Source: Owenia fusiformis
Lineage: Eukaryota; Annelida; Polychaeta; Sabellida; Oweniidae
Length of the DNA stretch: 64,000 nt
Assembly: GCA_903813345.2 (NCBI GenBank)
Contig: CAIIXF020000005.1
Coordinates: 2,234,001-2,298,000, forward strand
Reading direction: 5' to 3'
The position numbers and the translations under genes are program-made. Positions 14,101 to 24,980 of the stretch are shown here, one piece after another (positions within the stretch are counted from its first letter, which is position 1; every line of letters starts with the position of its first letter). A model generated the notes under the pieces. The model did no database searches. It saw nothing but the letters and a program-made list of their open reading frames with translations, and was not told the origin of the DNA.

Positions 14101-17100
14101 TTGATATTTATATATTAGCTTACACTGATCGAAAATATAAAGATAACATGACCAGGACATTTAAAAGGCATTTTTTAGTTTACGGCGCATGCCCTTTTAG
14201 TGTATCATGTAAAATTAGTTTTTGGGAATATGTTGATTACCAGTGTCTAAACCCCAACTGCTTGGTCCACTTCTGTAAGGTTGTGACCACCGGAACCTCA
14301 CTCTGTCAGTAAGTGCAGCATAAGGTAGTGGTAGGGTCAGTCTCGTCCACCTATAACGGCATTTCTGAAGTTAACATTGTTGAAAGTATGATAACAGGTA
14401 CGTGTGGCTGTTAGCTGTTATAAACCATATTTCCAAAACAAGGTACTGGTTGATTTGTATTTTTCTAATTTGACCTTTCGATGTGTCTAATTTATGTTTA
14501 ATAACCAAATACTCATTTTTGCTAAATGATGATTTATAGGGATTTTCATTGTATTGTTAAACGAATTGAAATGGCAATGTTTTGGTTTGTGCCTTGTTAA
14601 TTGCTTTTTTGTTTCGAAGAAAGTAAACATCCAACTCTCACCCATCTAGATCTCCCGATTCATACACAGAAGAGAGGTATTGATGTTGGCCATCGCATGT
14701 TCCCATCAGACAGGGACTGTGTAGCACACTCCAGTCGTAGCCACCATTTGGGGAGAACTCGAGCAGCACTCTGGGGAAATACAAAGGGTATTGACATGTT
14801 TGGTTTGGAATAACTTTGTTGAACTGTATTTCCATTCCAGGCTTTCTCGATCAAAATATTTTACCTTAATGATGGAGTATGGTTTGAGCATATTGTAGAA
14901 GCTATCACTTAAACATTTTGAAGAGGTTGCCGAGAACCGAACGTATTGTTCTTCACCAAACATGGCGTTGTCATTTGCTTTTATAAAAGATGCAAGCTGA
15001 TGATACAATACACAGGATTTGACTAGTCCTACAAGTGCTATGGACAATCTAGCATCATCTTACACATATTTGTGCTCACAATGAGGATTGGCCCCGCGTC
15101 AAATGTTTGAACACAAATACCTCCTCCCCCTCTTCTGAGTATAGGAATACTTACTTGTTTGTTGGTCTCTCAATGCCACAGTTGAGTACAATACTAAACT
15201 GGATATACTTTGTCACGTCGGTTGGTATGTGAGGTAGGACATATATGCTGTCTAACGCCCAAACATCTTTGTTTGGACCCGAATTCTGCTTCTGCAGCCA
15301 ACATATTCTGGACGCATCTTTCTTCGCTGCATTTGGTAGCACCAGGCTTACCAGCTTGGCTTCCTTTAATTAAATTAAAAGATATATATACTTCAATGTG
15401 TGTGTATGGTTTATAGGGGCTTTGGGCTTGTAATATTATCATGTGAATCTTCCTGACATTAGGGTGTGGATTGTGACATTACCGTTTCTACTTTTACTTA
15501 TGTTTTGAAGCCATGTGGAGGATATAACTATGAAGTTGTAGTATCCAATTTGGATTTTTTAGTTTTTGTTTTCTACCATCGTCTTATTATGAGGCTTTAT
15601 ATGATCATATTTGCCTGGTAGTGTTTAGGATGCAGAGTGTGTAGAACTTCGGTATGTTCGTGTTGGTCCTCGACGTACACATATACAGCTGCCTTGTTAT
15701 TTCCTGATGTATGACACTTGCCAGTACCTGAATGTATCAATGACATGTTATATGGTATTATTATCATGTCGTGTAACTTATACCTGCAGGATACTTGTAC
15801 GAATATTGTACTTTACAAGATTATGTCACTATCACTTGATCTAAGATTGCCTTTAACGATGAAAGTCCTATGTGTACTTGATAAAGATTATGTCATCATC
15901 ACATAATTTAAGGATGCCTTTAGCGATGAGTTACCCATTTGGGTAATTAAATCGATCATTTACTAAAAAAGGGAAATATAGACTGTGGTATAAGGCATCT
16001 TTGCAAACTTACCCATTGAGAAATAAAATCTTAGATTAGACGCAGCTGTCATATCAAAGTAAGGGGTACAGAATGATCGTTGAGATTTCAAAGCGCCATT
16101 GCTCCAGAAATACATGGATTTACCATCATCAAGAATACCACATTCCTTCCCCACTGTTCCTCCTTGAATGTTCCATCTAGAGCAAAAATGCTAAAATATA
16201 TCACATTCAGTTACGTTAAGGGTCATATTGGTTTTTAATTACTTATTGGGGTTTGAGTATTTATTTTAGTTTTTCAAGTGTTGCTCTTTCTAGCCAAATC
16301 GCCGATTATATACATTATATAACATACTGGATAGTTGTTGCTATGAATACATTCTCAATGTTAATGAAATCAAATTAATTTTACTCAGCCAAATCGAAAT
16401 TCATTTTCTCGAAGTCTTGTTTTAGTAAGACATCTTGTGACATGTCTCCAGCTGCCATGTTGAGGTCTTGACTCGTCACATAGCTGAAACCCGGGTCCTC
16501 GTTGTCAAACACGACAGCATGGTTGTCAGACTGGCACTGGTGCTAAAATCGTACACATTTGGCTGGCGGAAAATGGCGGACAAATATTCCCAAGTAAATC
16601 GATTGTAAATTACCCTGAGAGAATACATTTATATTTAGGTTCAGGAAATGCCAAAATAGCAAGCATATCACGCTTGTTATATTATTATGGTCATGATATA
16701 GTTTATTAGTTTCTATTTATATACCTTAATGTTACCCCCGGGAAAGAATAACCAGTTTGATACATCAACTGGATCAAATTCGTCCTGTAGGAATCGAGGA
16801 GGATCGGCATTGTTAGAGATCACAACATTATCCATTGCCCAGCAACCATTGAACCCCACATCGTCTGTGCGTCTCTTTTGAACCCACTTAAAGCACATGA
16901 TCTCAGCCCGGGACCTCGTTGGTAGATGCACCAGATGGGTGGCCGTCTCTAGCATGTCAGGTGCGCTGAAATCAAATCGCCCATGTAAAATATTGATATC
17001 AGGTGTAATCTACGACTCCCGGGCTACGACTTCATGCAATATATTAGCAAGCAAGATGAACCCCGAGGCCAAAGTGTTGAGATTAAATATTTTCTGTACT

Positions 17101-20100
17101 GTACTGGTACTGGTTTACGCCAATGTACCGGTATGTATTTTGTTTCTCAGCTGCATTAGTTGAACATGGGGGAAATATATCAGACAAGGAGGTATAGCAC
17201 CCGGATCCCATATTCATACGTCATCAAACGGTAGGATCCAAACGTAAAAAGAAAATATTATTGTATTTGTATGATATCACATCAACTTGTATATTTTCAA
17301 TCGAATATAGTTGAGATCTTAGTCAAAACCTACTTAATTGTTTCTAGGATCTCCCATTCTCGACACCCGTTTACTCCATAGTATATAACTACAGGCTCGT
17401 CCCCAATTGAAGATTTACAAATTCCACCACCTGAAGAAGTTTGAAAGAAAAGTCAAATAAGTTTATTATTTGAGAAATAAATTCACCACGGGCAACATTC
17501 CCAAATGACAAATACATGACAGAACAGGACAGTATAACAACTTAAATATTTGTTGAGACCAAAATCCAAAGCATAGGCTATACACACAATACGTCTGAAG
17601 AGCACAATTCACGCACACATAAAATTCAAGCAATCGGTCTGGGAACAATGATGTAAAATGTAAAAAAGAAAAATGAAACACACCAATAGAGAACTGGAGC
17701 AAAGAGGCAGTGGTTGTGTTTAACACACTTGTCATCATAAACCTTTCTGCATCACTGTCACAGAATACGGCAGATTGTCCGTGTAAGATGGGTCCACAGT
17801 CAGAACCCTTGTGTACTCCCTCGGTTTCGTACCTGGAAATACAGAATAGTGGATGACTAGGTATGACATCACGTGACGGCATTTGCACTCTTAGAGTACC
17901 ATTGCGGTGTACTTCCGCTTATCGGGGACATTTTCTGTTTTTTATAATTGATTAGATTTATTTCATCACCGGTGGTATACTTGTAAAATGTTGTTGTGTC
18001 AAGTTTCTTATGGCATGGGTTCTTTTGTTTGATTGATAATCATCTAAGTAAATGCGGCCATTTTACTATTGTTGTCATGTTTTTCATATTGCCGATTGGA
18101 ATTTATATTTACCATAATCAAATGACCCTAGATTACGTGAGTCTCTGACCCAACTCATTGTCCATCCCCTTTATGCAGGTCAGAATGAACAAGCTAATAC
18201 CCACCATAGATCATTAACGAACGTATCACCAGTTTCAAAATCATCTCTGAGAATGACTCCATTTGTATGAACTGCGGACAAGTCAGGTCGTTCTGATACA
18301 AGACCCTTAGCTGGAAATATGTAATATTTTACGAATATAATATTTGTTATGACATTAACCGCACACAATCAGATCGCTCTGATTGAGCCTTATATCAAAA
18401 ATGATGTCCTTACGAGTTCTCACATTTCGCCCTCGCATTGTCAAGTGATATACAAACAATGTTTATAATAAAAGATATGTTTCCGTGTCCTTACCTCCCT
18501 TTTCGCATATCTGATATACAGTCGCATCTTTGAAGAGAAGCTGTTTTCCCTTGTTGGCAGTTGCTCTGAAATTGTTTAGGGAAATATAAACAGTGTTATC
18601 ATTGACTTGGGACGATCGCAATTTCCTTTTTACTTCAAATATTTATGTTAAACAGAATTGTTGTATATGATTTGACATATTCCTTCACTTGTTGGACTAG
18701 TTTAGAACAATATATTCAATCTAAAACATCTTAAAGAAACATATTTAACAGATGAATCGGCTAAGAAGCATGACCTCATTTGCTCGGGTATAGTCAAAGA
18801 TACGAAGTACGCCACCAACAAAAATACAACAACGTTATTTAGTAATTACAATAATATTTACAAATATGCAAGAGGATAGTTTTTTATGTTTGTCTCTTAT
18901 CCAAATGTTCCACCCGATGTTTTCTTTTTTTCTAACACACTCACAAGAAACTGACGCAGCCAGTGCCCTCTGGCGGTGCCATCCACATAAAGGAGAGTTG
19001 GTGGCGGGGCTTTCTGCTCCTGTGGGTGTGAATCATTGAGCACATCAGGTTACTGCCCAATCCATTCTTCACGGAATGTGTCGTGTATTTATTGGAATCT
19101 GATTGGCTTACGGTTGTGTAAAGCCCTGTTATGAACAGACCATCAAATGTTGCACTCGATGTGATTGTGACTGGAAAGGAAATGTACATTCATAAAGGAC
19201 ATGCTTCATGAGAAATAAATGCATGGTTTAACGTCACAGATTACATTATATCGACTATGCATGATGATGGTTTCATGAATAAGGTCTGTTGTGTGATGAT
19301 GATAGTACATCTATTGTATATCCACATTTTTGTATTTACTGTATTTTAAAACATTTAGTCGAAGATTTTTTTCATATGACGATTCATATACAATCGCGTC
19401 GCTCTGTGCTTCCAAATGTTGTGATTTAGTGTTGTATTGAATAATGAGTTCATACCTTTACTGTTAAGTTATTAATTGATATTAAGATAGTAGGGCACTA
19501 TTACTATATCTGTATCCATTAATTAAACGTCACCCATTTATTTGTGAACATAGTATGTAGTAAGCTAGTATATATAATGAAAACGGTAAATATACCGTCA
19601 TACATCTCCCCTGGCAGATAGAACTCTGGGCTTCCAGCAATATCCACACTGAGCGCCACCTCCCCCTGGCCAAATGCCGAATGGTCCCCTTGGTTCTCAT
19701 AGTTACACATGAAGAAGAATGGCCCGACAAATGGACTAAGACCATGCGTCATTACATAGGGTACCATTACCATGGTAACTATCCATACTCTAGCATCTGT
19801 AAATGATGATATTAACAAATGTGTTTGATGATCCATTTGAAGCTGTTGTTGATGAAATCACTTAATGAGGATTTGAACGAATTTTCGTTACTGTACACAT
19901 AAAAAACTACATTTTATATATAGGCGTCAAGATCCGTTTTTGTACCGATAGAGCTACCCAGAATAAATATAGTTTTCAAATCAAATCAAATCAAAATAAA
20001 CATGCTGTCAAACAAGATTTCCAAAAACACCAGGACAAAGAGACATGATCACAGAAAGTGAACAGATATTGAATTTTGTCAAATGGTTTGAATGTTTTAT

Positions 20101-20272
20101 CTTAAGCCAAATTTTTTTAATGAAATCTAGATCTTTGTCATTAACTTGAACTTTGTATACCATACTTTCAATAGTACATAAACCATATTTGTTTTAAATT
20201 AAAGAAATGTTATCAAAGAAAAGTACTTTAATGAGAACCTGTTAATTAAAAATGACGCAATTACTTACCCAT
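1207..20272 (-). CDS. RELN: Reelin, 45 coding exons, N-terminus to repeat 6 (3' end outside window)
   Basis: Exons on the minus strand, high to low: 20269-20272, 19596-19796, 18945-19170, 18495-18565, 18205-18310, 17684-17832, 17334-17430, 16725-16965, 16385-16542, 16013-16176, 15615-15727, 15155-15363, 14642-14770, 14241-14350, 13966-14029, 13486-13610, 12701-12812, 12440-12601, 12076-12312, 11768-11912, 11385-11548, 11083-11220, 10538-10724, 10218-10423, 9936-10095, 9631-9822, 9109-9323, 8698-8846, 8233-8446, 7996-8125, 7596-7710, 7148-7330, 6583-6856, 6279-6419, 5937-6111, 5514-5793, 5116-5275, 4815-4929, 4445-4668, 2958-3205, 2705-2867, 2260-2533, 1980-2118, 1541-1648, 1207-1375. Every junction uses GT-AG except one (GC-AG), and phases agree throughout, giving 7,346 coding bases. 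Family knowledge: reelin is a large secreted glycoprotein that binds lipoprotein receptors and guides neuron positioning in vertebrates. Twelve Asp-box motifs and five EGF modules fall in the reelin order. No disabling change was seen. Confidence 0.97.
2260..5275 (-). CDS. RELN: Reelin repeat 5 (exons 37-42) with EGF module 5
   Basis: Exons 5116-5275, 4815-4929, 4445-4668, 2958-3205, 2705-2867 and 2260-2533. Landmarks are VWAIDNFYIGGSMMNP, MWLFWPGGKIDKFC, SITTVDLDVDENTVIQFD, Asp-box ISLDQGATW, RFRWYQGNY, EGF module KCMDNCNGHGTC...CQCDDGYSGDTC, KCGRLMDGSSLHFQG, Asp-box YSTNGGISW and IQWAIDEV. The intron between 3205 and 4445 contains a transposon of about 960 bp. Confidence 0.94.
3278..4237. 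mobile_element. Foldback / Tc1-mariner-like non-autonomous element in a reelin intron
   Basis: The left end TACAGGGTGTATCAAAAAAC and the reverse complement of the right end (TACAGTGCGTATTAAAAAAA) are imperfect terminal inverted repeats, with TA at both borders as expected of Tc1/mariner target sites. The arms extend well beyond the ends: 3320-3520 is similar in inverse orientation to the right side. The right side holds two tandem versions of the arm module (about 3780-3990 and 4000-4237, each with CACTTTGCAAA and an ATGAATGATAT block). No transposase frame was found. It sits between reelin exons 39 and 40 and does not touch the splice sites. Confidence 0.7.
5514..7330 (-). CDS. RELN: Reelin repeat 4 (exons 32-36) with EGF module 4
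   Basis: Exons 7148-7330, 6583-6856, 6279-6419, 5937-6111 and 5514-5793. Landmarks are AEWAIDNVVIAVNESS, the very conserved RYAETWDFHVTPSTFLQF, Asp-box YSTDMGRSW, EGF module GCPWMCSGHGYC...CDYGYGGEYC (split over 6279/6111), RMSVTRDMDTTNA, Asp-box YSNNGGISW and RFRFWQP. The acceptor of exon 33 (at 6857) directly touches a 20-bp minisatellite. Confidence 0.94.
6855..6926. repeat. 20-bp tandem repeat (about 3.6 units) at a reelin splice acceptor
   Basis: Units acctattatattatcaaatt start at 6855, 6875 and 6895, followed by a partial unit. On the minus strand each unit reads ...ataatag/gtaa, so the acceptor AG of exon 33 (at 6857-6858) is the last of several identical potential acceptors. Confidence 0.85.
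7596..9822 (-). CDS. RELN: Reelin repeat 3 (exons 26-31) with EGF module 3
   Basis: Exons 9631-9822, 9109-9323, 8698-8846, 8233-8446, 7996-8125 and 7596-7710. Landmarks are APYCQSDTPTLMF, KDMDLKPDDVIQFK, Asp-box YSHDSGMTW, EGF module PCPKMCNGKGVC...CKCDPGYDG (exon 28), GCGILGLGNSLYFGGDG, RRPYSRNEGVILDYSTDNG and MFRWWQP. Family knowledge: repeats 3-6 form the receptor-binding part of vertebrate reelin, and a processing site lies near the start of repeat 3. That region (exon 26) looks shorter here. Confidence 0.94.
9936..11912 (-). CDS. RELN: Reelin repeat 2 (exons 20-25) with EGF module 2
   Basis: Exons 11768-11912, 11385-11548, 11083-11220, 10538-10724, 10218-10423 and 9936-10095. Landmarks are SYVIQFDLVIGCG, Asp-box YSVDQGMTW, EGF module ACPNMCFGHGYC...CRCDTGYVGDIC (split at 11083/10724), GCGLLFSGETLYF, Asp-box SGDGGTTW and RFRWWQPAHSG / QWALDEV. 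Phases run 0, 2, 2, 0, 2, 0. Confidence 0.94.
12076..16542 (-). CDS. RELN: Reelin repeat 1 (exons 9-19) with EGF module 1
   Basis: Exons 16385-16542, 16013-16176, 15615-15727, 15155-15363, 14642-14770, 14241-14350, 13966-14029, 13486-13610, 12701-12812, 12440-12601 and 12076-12312. Subrepeat A carries KECGILDDGKSMYFW and Asp-box LEFSPNGGYDW. The EGF module is split over 13966-14029 and 13486-13610 (CPLGCNGHGTC, then CDFGYEGPSC). Subrepeat B carries KCGVISSGKAAVF, Asp-box CNGGVTW and the FKWWQP / KDVWALDDL blocks. Exon 11 (15615-15727) ends at a GC donor. Exon 19 also starts repeat 2 (LGILGSYCDKDHALV). Confidence 0.93.
12944..12960. repeat. G-rich homopolymer tract in a reelin intron
   Basis: A run of G interrupted by one A lies in the intron between exons 16 and 17 (12813-13485). 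No coding sequence was seen in the rest of that intron. Confidence 0.8.
16725..18310 (-). CDS. RELN: Reelin exons 5-8: central region between reeler domain and repeat 1
   Basis: Exons 18205-18310, 17684-17832, 17334-17430 and 16725-16965. Motifs include NGVILRDDFE, the conserved LNTTTASLLQFSIG, a Cys-containing degenerate Asp-box-like block (GVNGCREWEI), GCWAMDNVVI and DPVDVSNWLFFPGG. This is the reelin-specific stretch that links the reeler domain to the repeats. All four exons splice in frame; exon 5 uses the donor at 18199-18204 (GTGGGT), chosen because it restores the LW-YETEG junction in phase. Confidence 0.93.
18495..19796 (-). CDS. RELN: Reelin exons 2-4: signal peptide and reeler domain
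   Basis: Exon 2 (19596-19796) encodes a hydrophobic leader (VWIVTMVMVPYVMTHG) and then the start of the reeler domain with SPFVGPFFFMC, GQGEVALSVDIAG and FYLPGEMYD. Exon 3 (18945-19170) continues with SATFDGLFITGLYTT, LMCSMIHTH and the signature LSFMWMAPPEGTGCVSF. Exon 4 (18495-18565) gives LLFKDATVYQICEKG. These blocks match the N-terminus of vertebrate reelin in order. The reeler domain is also found in F-spondin, but what follows excludes F-spondin. The signal peptide implies secretion. Confidence 0.95.
20269..20272 (-). CDS. RELN: Reelin exon 1: split start codon (ATGG) and 5' UTR
   Basis: On the minus strand the sequence reads ATGG followed by the perfect donor GTAAGT (donor at 20263-20268). 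The single G left after the ATG joins AT at the start of exon 2 to give Asp, so the protein opens M-D-A-R-V-W-I-V-T-M. Exon 1 therefore carries only the start codon plus one base, with the 5' UTR extending to higher coordinates. An in-frame ATG also exists inside exon 2, so initiation there is possible. The split start is preferred because the phase and the consensus donor fit exactly. Confidence 0.7.
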
Positions 20273-23212
20273 TGTGTTTTAGTATGTTAGACAATCATCT
20301 TTATTCGGTTATAAAATATTCCGTCGCTGCTTGCTTTCTTGATTCAGTACAATGTAGGGTTTCAGAGAAAACAGGCAAATCTCTCAGCGTTGTATAAACA
20401 AAGACTAATGAGCATGAGATTACAGATTAATACTGCTTTTGGACGATCATTAAAAAATATGTCAGAATGTAAACAGACTCAGGACAAGTTAGAGATGTAG
20501 CATAAAGAGAAACACACTAAATACAAAACATATCCGTATTCCAAATGTGTTATAATATTTATTATTGTTGTTATTTATTTATTTATTTATTTATTTATTA
20601 TTGTATAAGTTATTGTTTTTTGATCCTGTCTATAATAAATAAGTAGGCCATGAATTATTTCTAGCTTGACCTTATAAACGTGCAAATACCAACAACCGAA
20701 TCAAAAATTATAACGAATGACTTCCCGGTAAAATTATCATTTAACAATATACAAAACATATATTTATAAAATGATTGCATTGTTTAGTCAAATCATGTAA
20801 TTATGGGAGTTTGTTTTTATTTTGGAACAGCAGCAGCTGTATATTCATGCAAAACGAGCAAAAGTAAAAATGAACCATTAATAGAGTTAGTGTAAGTTAA
20901 CAAAAGCCAAAGGACCGTTAACTTCAACAATTCAAACATTTCGCATTTGCATTGGTTCTTTTCTCAGACACTCGTGTCATTAACCTGTTCTTTGGACAAC
21001 GAGACACATACTCTCTACAAATGCCGCTTCTTGTAAAATGCAAATAGCCTAAAATCCTCAATACAATTTGATGTATTTGTATTAAAATTGAATTTTCATG
21101 TTTACATATGTTTCAATCCAGTGTTGTACATACTTAAAGGAAGCTAAGTTCAAACTAATTGTTAAAATAAGTTCTTACTAATTGTAAAAGTAAACTAAGT
21201 ATTTGTTAGAATCTCTCATGCAAATACTTGGGTATTGATAAAGGTGTTGAACTGACATACTTTTCTATAAAGAAAGATCAAATATCAAATAAGGAGTCTA
21301 TTATTCATGTTATTTTGCGGTTTAACTATATTTGACAAAGGGTTTAAAAATAATGTTCCAATAAAATTCACTTTCCATAATGAGTTTGATTTAGGGGTTT
21401 ACACTTAAACGATATTTGGCAAAATTGCATAATAGTTGTATGATAAAAAGCGAGGTGACACGTTGTGACGTAACATGCCTTGAAGTGCGCCCGACATTTC
21501 TTTTTCGTTATAGGATATTATACCGCATAGTACGTGGATTATGTACCGCACAGTGTATATTGAAATTGATTCCTACATAACCGACTTATATCATATTGTT
21601 GACAAGTGATGTGAAAGTAATTGTTGAATAAAGGAACCTTTAGTTGTTGGAACCCCGGAGATGTTTCTGAATATGAATAACGAATCCGGCGGAAGGTTGT
21701 TGATTCTAAGAATGCGATTTAGAGGGCTATCGGTGCATTTTTCAAAATATATAAATGTCGATCAGATAAATGGACTTACATAGTGATCGTCTTAAGATAA
21801 TTCACAAGGTGCAGAATACAGATAAAACAGGAAATGCAAAATAAATCTTGAAAATATTTACACTGATCAATGCACTCTTCGGTATTTTGTGAGGACGACG
21901 TTTTTATAATTTTAACATCATATAGCGTGTCATCTGATACAAATGGTTACAAATGATACAAAATGAGACTAGTGTAACCTTTTACATGGACTGTTGACGG
22001 GTATAGGCCTCAATCATTGTTCATACGGTAGAAAAGGTGATGTTGACCTTAAAATCTTGTTACATGTACAGATCAACATATCATTTGAGACGAACAGATT
22101 TTAAATGATAAATTGATAAGTCACTTAAATGTTAAGCGAAGGCAAGGATTAAGTTTCTACAGAAACCATACTGACAATGATATAATTGCTCTGTTCCATG
22201 TCGCAGATGTGGCAAGTGACACCAGAGACACTGTGATAAGATGTAAGTGTATTTGCGATTGTACATTAGATAACCGACGTGCTATCTGTCAGCATAAAGA
22301 TACGTATACTTAAAATGACAATATTGTTACAGGGCAAATTGTGCAATTGCTAAGGAAAGTTCAAAAAATCTTATTCGCCATCTTTTTTTCTCTAATCAAA
22401 AGCAGTGTTAATGAAGAGTAGTGGAAGATACCTTAAGTGTAGAAAAATGTAAGGCAAATGTATACCGTCGCTTAGCAAATCATTTAAGTTGAAGTTTCTG
22501 AAAAAATTCAAAAATGTTATCCTGTAAATAGCTAAGATAAAGAATGGATTGTATTAAAATATATTATATAGCTGAAATTCAGCCTGTAAATGTAATTATC
22601 CAAATTATCAATGTGTATGATGAGGTGGTGAATTCATATTTTAATTAGTATCACCAGATCACGACACTTTGATAAATCAACAACACAGGCGGAAAATCTG
22701 AGCTTGTAACAGCCGATTCTTTCATTATGAAGCGGACATAAAAATCAATTTCAATTTATGTAAATTAATTATTACATTGTGATGTTAATCCAAATCATCT
22801 ATCAAATACTAGTGAGATCAAACTAACATAAATAGCCACAAGTAACTAAATGAAAACATTTTTGTCTCCCCGGAGCCTTTAAATTTTTAACACTAACCTT
22901 GCCTGAGATCCAAGAACATTGAAAATGTTTAGAATGTTTCGTAATGCAATGAGTTGTTGATATGAAATATGAATTAAATTAGCACGTGCCATTGACATAA
23001 AATATGATGGATATTACACAGGAAATGTTATTTTAAAACTTATAGGTCTCAGATGTTATACATAACCATCAATTAGAAAATACATATAATAACACCCTAT
23101 TCATGTTGGCCAAGAAAAAATAAAGATACATATAGTACCCGGGATATAGTACGCATGTTATTTCAGATGTTTACCAATGTAACCAGGCCCATTTGACAAG
23201 CAACCACCCAGT
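20273..23212. promoter_or_regulatory. Shared upstream region between divergent reelin (minus) and the 23213 gene (plus)
   Basis: This non-coding stretch of about 2.9 kb separates two divergent start codons and should contain the reelin 5' UTR and both promoters. A weak AT-rich box (ttataaaata, about 20309-20318) lies about 40 bases upstream of the reelin ATG. A cAMP-response-like TGACGTAA occurs near 21466. An ATTT microsatellite is at 20571-20600. I see no CpG-rich island and no reading frame that looks coding. Promoter function is inferred from position only. Confidence 0.4.
20571..20600. repeat. ATTT microsatellite
   Basis: About seven uninterrupted copies of a 4-base unit (ttat/attt) about 300 bases upstream of the reelin start codon. 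Confidence 0.9.
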
Positions 23213-23819
23213 ATGGAATTAAAAGTTGAATTCGATCCCATCAATGCTCAATGCGAAGAAATCATTCGAGACATCGAGGGTAGGAAAAGTATGCGCGTCG
23301 TTGCTAAGAGACGAACAAGTGATTCTTCAATCGGAGATCTTGCTGATCTGCTGGGAGTGGATCCATTTGATTACGCACTTCCGGTTGGTGACACACGAAC
23401 TATTTTTGATGACGTAATATCTGTGAAAAATAGTATCCCATGTGAGCAGTCTGTGAGAAGAGAAGAGGATCTTAAAGAATATGACGATATCATGCGGGAA
23501 ACTAAGCAATGCACTCATATAAACGACCGCCGTTTCACGACAAAATACATTCCTAGCATCCCGTATACCCCAGCATTCCGCAAAGTTGCATTTGAAAAAT
23601 ATGCCTCATATAAACTGTTAAAATCACAAATTGAGTTCAAGCCAAGAGACACCATATCAATATCGAAAGAACACAAGATACATGTTGAGACAATGAGAGA
23701 TCACACTAAGATAATAAATGGTAGCGAGAAAGGTGACATACACAATCCTACAATGTTGGACTCTAAAGATGCGATCAATCTCAATGGTAAAGATCAAGCA
23801 ATGGATGGAAAGTCATATC
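23213..23819 (+). CDS. First coding exon of an unrecognised gene (202 codons plus 1 base)
   Basis: The frame opens at ATG with a good context (A at -3, G at +4) and runs 607 bases to a perfect GTAAGT donor at 23820, ending in phase 1. Reading past the donor gives a stop within one codon. I do not recognise the protein. It is hydrophilic, with no signal peptide or membrane segment, an acidic/Asp-rich region near residues 45-75 (IGDLADLLGVDPFDY, TIFDDVISV), a basic middle and a Ser/Lys/Asp-rich end. Its phase fits the acceptor at 60284, making Arg at the junction; small exons in between cannot be excluded. A single-exon gene of 204 codons is the alternative, but the perfect donor argues against it. 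Confidence 0.6.
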
Positions 23820-24919
23820 GTAAGTAACTCACTCTATACATATTTAAATAACCCCCTACACACATATATATATAGACCAATACACTATATTGATATTCCT
23901 TTGATTGTTTTCTTTTTTGATATTCTAATATTTTTGCTGCAGATGTTGAATTAACATAGCAGTGGTACTAATATAATGTGCAAAGTACATTTAGTGCAGC
24001 CTTTGGTGCGCAACGTGCTTTGCGTTGAACTAAAATTTCTTAAAATAGTTGGCTTTTTTAATTTAAATGGCATTGTTGCATGTACAAGTTACTGGAGCCA
24101 TTCACATTTTTACTGATTACGATATTTTATAATACAGCGTGAATTGATGACATCGCCCACCTCTGACCGAAGATCGGTGATAAACTGTTATCTCAGTGCG
24201 CAGTTTTGTTTTTGGCCATTTTCGCATGTAAACTTTTTGGATGTTAAATCAACTTAATATAATGTGGTCTGCTGATCATGATATTTTTGCACGCTTGTGT
24301 TTTGGTTAATTGGTTATATGGTAAGAATCACCCACTGGTTGGTCATTGGTTCAGTTTCAATCTGCAGCTATATTGATTGGAGCTCGTGCAGTCAAGTGAA
24401 ATATAATTGTTTAAGTACAACAAGGAAAACATTAAATACATAGGCATTTTTTGGAAGGGTTTGATAATAAACATTAGGAGACATTACTTATCCAATGCTC
24501 ATTTATAGGTAAACGTAACTGGCTTAGCGCACGTCTAACTTCTCGCAATCCGGTGGGCGATAATGGTAAATCGTTTTGAACCTATGCTAAGCCAAGCAAA
24601 AGGGGATAGTCTCACCGGGGTAGCTCGCAATGAAACCACCTGGTGTTCATAGATTTCATAAAGCTGATGTTGAACTGAATAGTGATCAGTTGAAATAGGA
24701 AACGCAACAATACGAGTAACTTATGGATTTAATTATTGAGCGCTAGTACGAAACAGGAAGCCAGCTAAGGTTTATGGATAGAGAACTAGTTATTTACATC
24801 GGTGTACAGTATCGTAATAACACACCAGAGTAAAGCGCGTCAAGTTAGTTTGATAGAAAAAAGACAAACATGTTCGACACATGACATAGATTGGAATATT
24901 TGCAGAAACGCCTAGTAGT

Positions 24920-24980
24920 ATGGCGAGAGTAGCAGATGCTCAGCTCCAATCCCTCGGAGTAAAATTACTCTTAGGAAAAG
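24920..24980 (+). CDS. Candidate alternative first exon (20 codons plus 1 base)
   Basis: ATG in good context (A at -3, G at +4) opens MARVADAQLQSLGVKLLLGK and ends at AAAAG/GTAGGT in phase 1, the same phase as the 23213 exon. Joined to 60285 it would continue G-L-T-V-E-H. It is too short for ORF statistics; support is start context, donor and phase. Chance is possible. Confidence 0.4.

Noticed and set aside
24276-24318. ATG frame MIFLHACVLVNWLY ending in phase 1 at GTAAGA
   Set aside because: Hydrophobic, unremarkable peptide; kept out of the candidate first exons as likely chance.
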